DNA from: a virus
Length of the DNA: 21,421 bases
IMG/VR virus record: IMGVR_UViG_3300048589_000533
Coordinates: 1-21,421 of that record
Direction: 5' to 3' (one strand)
Below, in pieces: positions 5,104-11,446 of this stretch. Both the position numbers and the translations under genes were made by a program. The stretch's first letter is position 1. Each line of letters begins with the position of its first letter. The notes beneath the pieces are model-generated. The model saw only the letters and a list, made by a program, of their open reading frames with translations. It made no database searches and had not been told where the DNA came from.

Positions 5104-5382
5104 ATGAGACGTTCTCCGCTGGCCCCGAGCAGGCCCACGACTTCGCCGGTGGTGCACGAGAAGAACTCGGTCACCAAGAAGACCACGATCAGCGACCAGA
5201 TGGACGACGACCTGCGCCGCTTCGTGCGTGAGCACGGCTTCGCGTCGGATTCGGACTGCATCCGCGAGCTGTTGAGGCTGGCGCTGTACGGGTCTGAGCA
5301 TGTGATGAATTTGCATCGGCAGCGCCTCGATGCGCTGGCCCAGAACCTGGCCGCAAACCCGTCCCGTGGTGGTACGCAGTGA
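5104..5382 (+). CDS. Ribbon-helix-helix regulator (92 aa)
   Basis: The segment TTISDQMDDDLRRFVREHGF, then SDSDCIRELLRLALYG (residues about 27-64), fits an Arc/CopG-type ribbon-helix-helix: a beta strand for DNA contact and two helices for dimerisation. The ATG at 5104 lies four bases after the previous stop, with AGGGG very close to it. GTG codons at 5149 and 5152 would give shorter versions that keep the whole domain. It probably regulates phage genes. The next gene starts inside its stop codon (GTGA). Confidence 0.75.
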   Translation: MRRSPLAPSRPTTSPVVHEKNSVTKKTTISDQMDDDLRRFVREHGFASDSDCIRELLRLALYGSEHVMNLHRQRLDALAQNLAANPSRGGTQ

Positions 5383-5660
5383 GCCGCCGCGACCTCGTTG
5401 AAATGCTGGCCCCTACATCCCCCCCATGCTTTGCCGACCGCCTGTCCTGGCTGGAATACCTCGTGGCCACCGCCGGCGCGCAGTCGACGAAGGGGGAGCC
5501 GGAGGCGCTGATCTTCGAGGCCGGCAAGCCGGTGCGCTTCAACGACAAGCTGGACTTCTGCGGCGACTGCGATCCGCTGTACGCGCGCGTGATGGACGAG
5601 CAGGGCCGCTGCTGCCCGAACTGGTTGACCCGCAGTGCGGGGGAGGTTGCGGGGGCATGA
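5379..5660 (+). CDS. Small Cys-rich (zinc-type) phage protein (93 aa)
   Basis: Translation probably starts at the GTG at 5379, overlapping the previous stop. The region FNDKLDFCGDCDPLYARVMD, then GRCCPNWL, holds Cys61, Cys64, Cys78 and Cys79, consistent with a small zinc-binding knuckle. Short proteins with a C-x-x-C...GRC pattern are common in early phage operons, but I know no defined role for them. The next gene overlaps by ATGA. Confidence 0.7.
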   Translation: MSRRDLVEMLAPTSPPCFADRLSWLEYLVATAGAQSTKGEPEALIFEAGKPVRFNDKLDFCGDCDPLYARVMDEQGRCCPNWLTRSAGEVAGA

Positions 5661-6346
5661 GCTACGAACCGGCGCCAGGCTCGACAGCCTATCGCGCGAT
5701 CGCGCACCTGCAGTCGCTGCCGCCCGGCGCGGAGCTGATGACGTCGGCGCTGGCCGAGGCGATCGGCAGCGAAGGCAAGAACATCGTGCCGCCGCTCGAG
5801 GTGGCGCTGGCCAGCGGCCTGATCTTCAAGCGCCAGCGCGACACGCACGTGCGCAGCCCGATGTGGTGGTCGCTGACCGACCACGGCGCGCGTCCGAAGG
5901 TGGACATCAGGCAGCCGGCGGTGCCGGTGGCCAGCGCGAAGGATTCAACCGCTGGGGACGCCCAGCCATTCAGGGGCGACGAAGCGGCTCATGTCGCCCA
6001 ACAGGAAAGCCCGGGACCGGTGGCGGCGTCCACGCCGATGAATGGGCGGCCACCGGCCCGCAACGGACACGACGAACCGGAAGGGGCGGCGGCAATAGCT
6101 GGTGGGCCGGCAACGGCCAAGGAAACCGCCCAACGGGGCGCCACAAGCATCGAGCCGCACTCGGTTGCGAAGGGCGCGGGCGACGACGCCAAGCCAGCCG
6201 TAGGAGCCGCCGCCCCCGATGGCTTCCGCTGCGCGCTGTGGTCGAACGGCGCGCTGCAGCTCGAGCGCGGCGCGGCCACGCTGGCCGTGCTCACCGCCGA
6301 CGAAACCCGCGCGCTGGTGGCGTACCTGGAAAGGCTGGCGGAATGA
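5657..6346 (+). CDS. Winged-helix-like phage protein with long linker (229 aa)
   Basis: Residues 1-75 (AYRAIAHLQSLPPGAELMTS, EAIGSEGKNIVPPLEVALAS, then MWWSLTDHG) look like a winged helix-turn-helix. Residues about 80-185 form a low-complexity Ala/Pro/Gly linker. Residues 190-229 (FRCALWSNGALQLERGAATL, then TADETRALVAYLERLAE) form a small separate domain. This two-domain form is, as I recall it, frequent in phage early regions and probably binds DNA, but its role is not known to me. It is coupled by ATGA overlaps to both neighbours, including the methyltransferase. Confidence 0.7.
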   Translation: MSYEPAPGSTAYRAIAHLQSLPPGAELMTSALAEAIGSEGKNIVPPLEVALASGLIFKRQRDTHVRSPMWWSLTDHGARPKVDIRQPAVPVASAKDSTAGDAQPFRGDEAAHVAQQESPGPVAASTPMNGRPPARNGHDEPEGAAAIAGGPATAKETAQRGATSIEPHSVAKGAGDDAKPAVGAAAPDGFRCALWSNGALQLERGAATLAVLTADETRALVAYLERLAE

Positions 6347-7875
6347 GCGCAAGACAGTTCATCCTGCCGCTTGCGCACGAGCTCGTCGTCGACCTGTTCG
6401 CCGGCGGCGGAGGTGCCAGCACCGGCATCGAGATGGCGCTGGGCCGTCACGTCGACATCGCCGTCAACCACGACCCTGAGGCGGTGTCGCTGCACCAGGC
6501 GAACCACCCGCAGACGCAGCACTTCGTGTCCGACGTGTTCGAGGTCGACCCGCGCGTCGTCTGCGGCGATCAGTGCGTCGGCCTGCTGTGGGCCAGCCCG
6601 GACTGCAAGCACTTCAGCAAGGCCAAGGGTGGCAAGCCGGTCAGCAAGAAGATCCGCGGGCTGGCCTGGGTGGTGATCAAGTGGGCCAAGCTTGTGCGGC
6701 CGCGCGTCATCTGCCTGGAGAACGTCGAAGAATTCCAGACCTGGGGCCCGCTGGCCGACGACGGTCGGCCGTGCCCCGAGCGCAAGGGCTCGACCTTCAA
6801 GCGCTGGAAGGCGCAGCTGGAGAACCTGGGCTATCGCGTCGAGCACCGCGAGCTGCGCGCCTGCGACTACGGTGCGCCGACGATCCGCAAGCGCCTGTTC
6901 CTCGTGGCGCGCTGTGATGGTCTGCCGATTGTGTGGCCGGAGCCGACGCACGGTGCTGGCCGCAAGCCATGGCGCACGGCGGCCGAGTGCATCGACTGGA
7001 CGATTCCGTGCCCCAGCATCTTCGAGCGCGAGCGGCCGCTGGCCGAGGCCACGCTGCGGCGCATCGCGCATGGCATCAAGCGGTATGTGCTCGATGAGGC
7101 GCGGCCGTTCATCGTGCCCATTCAGAACGCAGGCTGGGGCGATCGCCCGCGTGACATCGACAAGCCAGCGCCGACCGTCACAGGCGGCACCAAGGGCGGC
7201 ACCTTCGCGCTGGCCGTGCCCACGCTGATCCAGACCGGCTACGGCGAACGTGCAGGCCAGGCGCCGCGCGTGCCGGGCCTGCACAAGCCGCTGGGCACGG
7301 CCGTCGACGGGCAGAAGCATGCGCTGGTCGCAGCATTCCTGGCCAAGCACTTCGGTGGCGAGCCGGAACCCGGCAAGACCGCAGCCGACTTGCGCAGACC
7401 CGCACCGACGGTACTGGCGCAAGGCGGGCCGCAGGCTGTCGTCACATCGCATCTTGCCAAGCTGCGCGGCACCAGCAACAGCGCCGGCACCTATGACCCA
7501 CTGGGCACCATCAGCGCCGGCGGTCAGCACCATGCCGAAGTCCGCGCGCTGCTGCTGAAGTACTACGGCACAGATCAGGACCCGCAGCTGCAGGAACCGC
7601 TGCACACCGTCACCACGAAGGATCGCTTCGGTCTGGTGACGGTCAAGGGCGAGATCTACGCCATCGCCGACATCGGCATGCGCATGCTGCAGCCGCGCGA
7701 GCTGTACCGGGCGCAGGGATTCCCTGACACCTACCAGATCGACCGCGGCGCCGATGGCCGCGTGCTCAGCAAGGCCGCTCAGGTGCGCATGTGCGGCAAC
7801 AGCGTTTGCCCGCCGTTGGCGCGCGCGCTGGTGCTGGCGAACTATGCCGATGCGGCGGAAAGGCTCGCCGCATGA
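6343..7875 (+). CDS. DNA (cytosine-5-) methyltransferase, orphan
   Basis: This 510-residue enzyme transfers a methyl group from S-adenosylmethionine to cytosine in DNA. Motif I is VVDLFAGGGGASTGIEMAL (residues 15-33). Motif IV is LLWASPDCKHFS with catalytic Cys88. Motif VI is ENV at 126-128. Motif VIII is IRKRLFLVAR at 181-190. Motif X is GNSVCPPLARALV at 485-497. Between VIII and X, where target recognition normally lies, a P-L/A-x-T-[VIA] unit recurs five times (about 275, 316, 353, 386, 419). The start is the ATGA overlap with the previous gene; an upstream in-frame extension is a shadow. No restriction enzyme lies beside it, so protection of phage DNA from host restriction is the likeliest role. 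Confidence 0.93.
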   Translation: MSARQFILPLAHELVVDLFAGGGGASTGIEMALGRHVDIAVNHDPEAVSLHQANHPQTQHFVSDVFEVDPRVVCGDQCVGLLWASPDCKHFSKAKGGKPVSKKIRGLAWVVIKWAKLVRPRVICLENVEEFQTWGPLADDGRPCPERKGSTFKRWKAQLENLGYRVEHRELRACDYGAPTIRKRLFLVARCDGLPIVWPEPTHGAGRKPWRTAAECIDWTIPCPSIFERERPLAEATLRRIAHGIKRYVLDEARPFIVPIQNAGWGDRPRDIDKPAPTVTGGTKGGTFALAVPTLIQTGYGERAGQAPRVPGLHKPLGTAVDGQKHALVAAFLAKHFGGEPEPGKTAADLRRPAPTVLAQGGPQAVVTSHLAKLRGTSNSAGTYDPLGTISAGGQHHAEVRALLLKYYGTDQDPQLQEPLHTVTTKDRFGLVTVKGEIYAIADIGMRMLQPRELYRAQGFPDTYQIDRGADGRVLSKAAQVRMCGNSVCPPLARALVLANYADAAERLAA

Positions 7876-8102
7876 CCGCCCCGACGCTCCCGCCGCCGCT
7901 GGTGCCGGCTGAGGTGGATTTGCCCAGGTCTCGCGCCGCGGCGATCGATGCCGGCGCCGTGCGCTACTTCAACGGCGAGCCGTGTCCCGCCGGCCACTTT
8001 GCAGCCCGCTACACGTTGGGCGGCTACTGCGTCGAGTGCCAGCGCCTGGCCACGCGGTCGAACAAAGCCGACGCCAAATCGAAGCGGGGTGCTGTCGCTT
8101 GA
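7872..8102 (+). CDS. Small zinc-finger-like protein (76 aa)
   Basis: It starts at the ATG overlapping the methyltransferase stop. The core NGEPCPAGHFAARYTLGGYC, then VECQRLATRS, has C-x2-H and C-x2-C pairs spaced like a small zinc finger. This resembles the front half of HNH-type phage proteins, but no full HNH site follows. The tail is basic (NKADAKSKRGAVA) and may bind nucleic acid. Its stop codon overlaps the TTG start of the replication gene. Confidence 0.75.
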   Translation: MTAPTLPPPLVPAEVDLPRSRAAAIDAGAVRYFNGEPCPAGHFAARYTLGGYCVECQRLATRSNKADAKSKRGAVA

Positions 8103-8932
8103 ACTACTACGAGCATCACCTCGGCGACTGGGCGGCGGCCACCGGACACCTCACGTGGGATGAGGACATGGCCTACACGCGCCTGCTGAGGGCCTACTAC
8201 CACGCCGAGCGGGCGATACCGCAGGGGCAGCAGTACCGCATCGCCAGGGCGGCAACACCAGCCCAGCGCAAGGCGGTCGACGCGGTGCTCGCGGAGTTCT
8301 TCATCCTCGTCGATGGCAACCATCACCAGAAGCGAGCGGATGCGGAGATCGCGAGGTTTCAGGACAAGCAGCGCAAAGCCAAAGCATCTGCGGATGCACG
8401 CTGGTCGCAATCCGGACGCAATGCGAACGCATCACCGGACGCAATGCGAACGCATAGCGAAGGCAATGCTCCCAGACACCAGACACCAGACACCAGACCC
8501 AGTGAAACACCAAGCCTGCTACCGCAGGCTCCCGCTTTTCCGGCGGAAAAGCCGCCGCTGGCGCTGGTCGGCGAACCCGAACCGCAGGCCAAAGGCCCGC
8601 CGGACTGCCCGCACCAAGCCGTGCTCGCCCTATGGGCCGAGGTGCTGCCGGCGCTACCGCAGCACAACCCGAGCCTGTGGCGCGGCGCCAGGGAGTCGCA
8701 CCTTCGCGCCAGGTGGCGGGAGACGGCCATCGAGAAGGGCTGGCGCAGCGAGGCCGATGGCCTGGCGTACCTGCGAAAGCTTTTCGCCTACGTCGGGCAG
8801 AGCCGATTCCTCACCGGCCGCGCGCCAGCCGCGCAGGGCCGACCGCCTTTCGTCGCCGAGCTGTCCTGGCTCGTGAACCCGGAGAACTGGGCCAAGACGA
8901 TCGAGGGCAAGTACCACAGCGAGGCAGCATGA
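8099..8932 (+). CDS. DUF1376 (YdaU-type) replication protein
   Basis: The start is an unusual TTG at 8099 that overlaps the previous stop (TTGA), with GGGG about nine bases upstream. It gives the family's characteristic beginning MNYYEHHLGDWAAATGHLTW. Residues 1-90 are the DUF1376 domain. Residues 91-160 form a polar linker. Residues 165-277 (AVLALWAEVLPALPQHNPSL, then FVAELSWLVNPENWAKTIEG) resemble the C-terminal part of phage initiator proteins. DUF1376 proteins sit in replication modules and probably act as initiators or helicase loaders. The linker-coding DNA contains two kinds of direct repeats (8412-8499), as expected if the origin lies inside the initiator gene. No DnaB- or DnaC-type gene is nearby, so host helicase is presumably recruited. 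Confidence 0.85.
   Translation: MNYYEHHLGDWAAATGHLTWDEDMAYTRLLRAYYHAERAIPQGQQYRIARAATPAQRKAVDAVLAEFFILVDGNHHQKRADAEIARFQDKQRKAKASADARWSQSGRNANASPDAMRTHSEGNAPRHQTPDTRPSETPSLLPQAPAFPAEKPPLALVGEPEPQAKGPPDCPHQAVLALWAEVLPALPQHNPSLWRGARESHLRARWRETAIEKGWRSEADGLAYLRKLFAYVGQSRFLTGRAPAAQGRPPFVAELSWLVNPENWAKTIEGKYHSEAA
8412..8455. repeat. Two 21-bp direct repeats with internal dyad (iteron-like)
   Basis: A 21-bp unit is repeated exactly at 8412-8432 and 8435-8455, a period of 23 bp, which is not a multiple of three. Each copy ends in ATGCGAACGCAT, a 5-bp inverted repeat around AA. The out-of-frame period argues that the DNA, not the protein, is under selection. It may be a binding site for the replication protein. 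Confidence 0.6.
8472..8499. repeat. Four-unit 7-bp tandem repeat
   Basis: CCAGACA occurs three times in tandem, followed by CCAGACC. It lies 17 bp after the 21-bp repeats, still inside the replication gene. It could be part of the origin or simple slippage. Confidence 0.6.
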
Positions 8933-9291
8933 AGCGCACCACCTTCGACGAGAACCGCGACCCGCAGGAGCCAGCCGAGCCGCAGCAGCGCAGCTACCGC
9001 TGCCCGGCCTTCGGCTGCCCGAACGCGGCGAGCGTGAGCTTCGACCACGGCGCCCGCTGGGCGTGCTTTGCCCACGCGAAGGCGAGCACCGACAAGTGGC
9101 AGCAGGTCACGCACGAGATCCGCCAGGGGTGGCCAGCCACAGCGAACTGGAACCACCCGGAGAAAGTCGCCTACGAGGCCGAGCAGGCGGCCAAGCGCCG
9201 CGCAGCGCTGCCGCCGCGTCGCGCCATCGCGCCGGGTGGCGCAGTCAGCATGTCGGGCGCGCTTGCGCCCTGGGAAGGAGCCGAAGCATGA
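8929..9291 (+). CDS. Zinc-ribbon phage protein (120 aa)
   Basis: The ATG overlaps the stop of the replication gene. Residues 23-50 (YRCPAFGCPNAASVSFDHGA, then RWACFAHAKAS) hold a C-x4-C and C-x2-H zinc site. The rest is helical and basic (YEAEQAAKRRAALPPRR). Its place straight after a DUF1376 gene suggests that it helps in replication or binds single-stranded DNA, but this is only from context. Confidence 0.75.
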   Translation: MKRTTFDENRDPQEPAEPQQRSYRCPAFGCPNAASVSFDHGARWACFAHAKASTDKWQQVTHEIRQGWPATANWNHPEKVAYEAEQAAKRRAALPPRRAIAPGGAVSMSGALAPWEGAEA

Positions 9292-9842
9292 AGACCCCCA
9301 GATCCCGCGCGGGCGAGAAGCGCACCGCATGGAGCGACGCCGAGAAGGCGCTGATGACCCAGCACTACATCGCGCGCGGCGCCGTGTTCCTCGCCGCGCA
9401 GCTGCCGGGCCGCACCCTCATTGCGATCCACCAGCAGGCGAAGGTGATGGGCCTGAAGACACAGTCCGAGTGCTGGACCGCCGAGCAAGACGAGCTGATC
9501 CGCCAGCACCTGCCGAGCGCTGGCGCGGTCGCGGTGTCCGCGATGGTCGGGCGCACGCCAGGCGCCGTGCGGGCCCGAGCGTCGCGGCTGAAGGTGCGCG
9601 CGGAGCGGCCGATTCGGCGCAAGGAACGCTCGCCGCGAGTCCCGGCGCCGACGGTGCTGCGCAAGGCGGCGAAGCAGAAGGCCGAGCCCCAGCCGCTGCA
9701 GGGCGAGGCGCGCATCACCAGCGCAACGCGCGTGACCATCGCGCCGGCTTTCGTCGATCGCCGGTTCGTGCCGACCGGGCCGGTGCCGCGCGTGGTGGAC
9801 TCGGCGCAGTGCCGCGATTGGGCGCGCGAGGCTGCGGCATGA
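9288..9842 (+). CDS. Myb/SANT-like double helix-turn-helix protein (184 aa)
   Basis: GGAAGGAG lies before the ATG at 9288, which also overlaps the previous stop. Two tandem Trp-headed helical repeats are visible. The first is WSDAEKALMTQHYIARGAVF, with LPGRTLIAIHQQAKVMGLK (residues about 15-57). The second is CWTAEQDELIRQHLPSAGAV, with VGRTPGAVRARASRLKV (about 62-102). This is the shape of Myb/SANT-like DNA-binding repeats. Residues 105-184 are basic and Pro/Ala-rich. It may act as a regulator of later genes, but its target is unknown. Confidence 0.7.
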   Translation: MKTPRSRAGEKRTAWSDAEKALMTQHYIARGAVFLAAQLPGRTLIAIHQQAKVMGLKTQSECWTAEQDELIRQHLPSAGAVAVSAMVGRTPGAVRARASRLKVRAERPIRRKERSPRVPAPTVLRKAAKQKAEPQPLQGEARITSATRVTIAPAFVDRRFVPTGPVPRVVDSAQCRDWAREAAA

Positions 9843-9991
9843 AGCTCAACCTCACCGACCCGGCGAGCATCGCATCCTGGTACAGGATCGCACCGAAGCG
9901 CCACGCGGCCATGCTGCGCCACTGGCTGCGCTGCGAGATGTTCCGCGCGTTCTGGCCGGCGATCGTGGCTTCGCGGGAGTTGGTGAAGTGA
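9839..9991 (+). CDS. Tiny hypothetical protein (50 aa)
   Basis: This 50-residue frame fits exactly between its neighbours, with ATGA at its start and GTGA at its end. The sequence (IASWYRIAPKRHAAMLRHWL, RCEMFRAFWPAIVASRELVK) is helical and rich in Trp, Arg and His. I recognise no family. Its position before rusA is where lambdoid phages keep small nin-type genes. Confidence 0.6.
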   Translation: MKLNLTDPASIASWYRIAPKRHAAMLRHWLRCEMFRAFWPAIVASRELVK

Positions 9992-10443
9992 TCCGCCTGA
10001 CCATCCCCGGCGCCCCGCAAGGCAAGGGCCGCGCGAAGATCGTCAAGATCGGCGGCTTCTCGCGCATGGCCACGCCACAAAAGACCGTCCAGTACGAGGG
10101 CCTGGTGGCCCACGCCGCGCAGGTCGCCATGGCCGGCCGCCCACTGCTGCAATCCGCCGTCGGCTGCAACGTGTTCATCGACTGCCAGGTGCCGGCCAGC
10201 TGGTCCCAGAAGAAGCAGCGCATGGCCCTGGCCGGCGAGGTGCTGCCCGAGGCCAAGCCGGACGCCGACAACGTGGTGAAGGCTATCTTCGACGGCCTGA
10301 ACGGCGTGCTGTGGCGCGACGACGTGCTGGTGGTTGATCTGCGGGTGCGCAAGCGCTACGCGGCCACGCCGTGCGTTCGGGTGGAGGTCTGGGAGCAGTG
10401 CCAGCCGGTGCAGCAGGCGCAGCTGCTGGGGGCTGCGGCGTGA
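9988..10443 (+). CDS. rusA: RusA-type Holliday junction resolvase
   Basis: It begins at a GTG overlapping the previous stop. RusA cuts four-way DNA junctions formed during recombination and before packaging. The fold starts IRLTIPGAPQGKGRAKI. The catalytic block is EAKPDADNVVKAIFDGLNGV, with Asp92 and Asp94, then LWRDDVLVVDLRVRKRY, with Asp111/Asp112. These match the conserved acidic residues and the trailing basic residues of the family. The length of 151 aa is slightly over the usual 120-130 because of a Gln/Ala-rich tail. It is the only clear recombination enzyme in the rightward early operon. Confidence 0.92.
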   Translation: MIRLTIPGAPQGKGRAKIVKIGGFSRMATPQKTVQYEGLVAHAAQVAMAGRPLLQSAVGCNVFIDCQVPASWSQKKQRMALAGEVLPEAKPDADNVVKAIFDGLNGVLWRDDVLVVDLRVRKRYAATPCVRVEVWEQCQPVQQAQLLGAAA

Positions 10444-10613
10444 GGCTCTACATCATCACGGTCCTCATCGTCTTCGGCCTTGACATCGTCGGGAAGATGG
10501 CGCGTCTGTTCACTGGCGACACGCACCGTTCTGCAGCGACGACATTTATTGACGCCGTGGTTGTGCTGGTGTTGCTGATCTGGGGTGCCGTGTTGATCGG
10601 GGGCCCGGCGTGA
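10440..10613 (+). CDS. Small two-helix membrane protein (57 aa)
   Basis: The GTG at 10440 overlaps the rusA stop. Two hydrophobic stretches (LYIITVLIVFGLDIV and FIDAVVVLVLLIWGAVLI) flank a short polar loop (RLFTGDTHRS), giving a membrane hairpin. No holin-like charged tail is obvious. I do not know a function. Its stop overlaps the next start. Confidence 0.6.
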   Translation: MRLYIITVLIVFGLDIVGKMARLFTGDTHRSAATTFIDAVVVLVLLIWGAVLIGGPA

Positions 10614-10819
10614 TATGCGTCCGCTGTGGCCGCCGCCTACTGCGCGCAGCGGCCACGATCCCCGCCGTAGAGACCGGACCAACGCCGCACCCCGCCGGCG
10701 CACTGGGCAAGACCTGCGCGGTCAAGGCGGGCCTGCTGCCGCCGTCGCTGTTCAGCCGCAGAAGGGTGTCGCGCAGGCGCCCCCGGCGGCCTTCTGCGCA
10801 GATGGAGCTGGCCCCATGA
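10610..10819 (+). CDS. Small Cys-rich protein, last gene of the early operon (69 aa)
   Basis: A GTG at 10610 overlapping the previous stop gives MICVRCGRRLLRAAATIPAV, then LGKTCAVKAGL. The C-x2-C pair and later Cys resemble small phage proteins with a zinc-type motif that end soon after this point. Here the frame goes on for about 25 arginine-rich residues. An alternative ATG at 10615 in another frame gives a less protein-like product. No gene follows for 627 bases. Confidence 0.55.
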   Translation: MICVRCGRRLLRAAATIPAVETGPTPHPAGALGKTCAVKAGLLPPSLFSRRRVSRRRPRRPSAQMELAP

Positions 10820-10942
10820 AGTCCTGACACCGAATCTCGTGGCTGTCGCCTGCGCGCCCATGACAGATGGGCGGCGAAGCCGGGGCTGACACCCCCACCT
10901 TTCACACCCGACGGCCGGGTGACGAATCTGTCGGCCGCACGC

Positions 10943-10976
10943 CTTCCGTTGACAACGGCAAAACGCCGGTTGAAAT
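10943..10976 (+). promoter_or_regulatory. Candidate promoter, CTTCCGTTGAC copy 1
   Basis: CTTCCGTTGAC (10943-10953) contains a consensus -35 (TTGACA, 10949-10954). It is followed after 16 bp by TGAAAT (4 of 6 matches to the -10). It would transcribe the inverted-repeat region and the late operon. The -35 lies inside the small dyad CCGTT-GAC-AACGG. Confidence 0.4.
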
Positions 10977-11017
10977 GTGCTTGCCATTGGTGCGGACCTT
11001 GGCAGACAATGCAGCCC

Positions 11018-11092
11018 GAGCCCTGAAGCTCATGCAGTCGCCCCGAAAGGGAGCCGTGTCCGCACCACGGGACTGCATGGCCTTCAGGGCTC
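11018..11092. ncRNA. Candidate structured RNA, three-way junction
   Basis: The arms 11018-11039 and 11071-11092 can pair over 22 positions with one mismatch and one G-U pair (if transcribed rightwards). The enclosed 31 bases contain CCCC-GAAA-GGG and CCGTG-(7)-CACGG (11054-11070), so the fold would be a three-way junction. No T-tract follows, so it is not a simple terminator. The strand is unknown, and no known RNA family is recognised. Confidence 0.4.
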
Positions 11093-11103
11093 TTGCATTC
11101 CGG

Positions 11104-11135
11104 GCGCCGGCTTGGCTCACGACGTGGGCCGGCGC
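11104..11135. repeat. Perfect 8-bp inverted repeat
   Basis: GCGCCGGC at 11104-11111 and GCCGGCGC at 11128-11135 flank a 16-base loop that contains CAC-GAC-GTG. It follows the three-way junction candidate by 11 bases and is probably part of the same structure. Confidence 0.5.
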
Positions 11136-11362
11136 ATCGAGGTCGCACACGGGTCGCGCGACATGGCGGGTTTTGGCGTGATGCGGTCGCCCGACAGGGG
11201 TCAGTCCAAGGCTGGCCGAAGGATCGCAAGTGCAGCGCCTTTGGATCGACTGCACCGAAGCACCCGATGCCGCGGCTCCGGGAAGCAGCGAACGCGAGGC
11301 AGCCTGAACAGGGTTGGCTTCGCTTCGCCCCTCAACCGCTCACCCAGAAGCAGCCAAGCCTG

Positions 11363-11396
11363 CTTCCGTTGACTTCCGCACTTCCCCCCAGATGAT
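11363..11396 (+). promoter_or_regulatory. Candidate promoter, CTTCCGTTGAC copy 2, before the small terminase
   Basis: CTTCCGTTGAC (11363-11373) gives TTGACT as -35. It is followed after 16 bp by GATGAT (4 of 6). It ends about 50 bases before the small terminase start, a natural place for a late promoter. The -10 is weak. Confidence 0.4.
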
Positions 11397-11446
11397 TCCC
11401 GCGCCGGGCCCCACGCCCGTGCGCTTCTCCACTTCAGGAATCGTCG

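Larger units (their letters stand above)
10820..11446. other. Gene-free interval rich in inverted repeats
   Basis: I see no convincing gene here. Reading frames on both strands (for example 10867-11181 rightwards and 10902-11255 leftwards) lack good start signals. The stretch holds many inverted repeats: CGCCCAT/ATGGGCG (10855-10873), CACCCG/CGGGTG (10905-10921), CCGTT/AACGG (10946-10958), a 22-bp arm pair (11018-11092), GCGCCGGC/GCCGGCGC (11104-11135) and GTGCAG/CTGCAC (from about 11230). It also has two copies of CTTCCGTTGAC. It may encode a structured RNA or act as the leader or switch between early and late genes. Confidence 0.5.

Noticed and set aside
5635-6342. N-terminal extension of the methyltransferase reading frame
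   Set aside because: The extension is an Arg/Gly-rich shadow of the winged-helix gene. The ATG at 6343 with ATGA overlap gives the normal family start close to motif I.
8412-8499. CRISPR array or transposon repeat
   Set aside because: Only two 21-bp units with a 2-bp gap and a 7-bp tandem run; there are no spacers of constant length and no transposase.
11018-11092. Rho-independent terminator of the early operon
   Set aside because: The stem is very long with a 31-base structured loop, and no T-tract follows on either strand.
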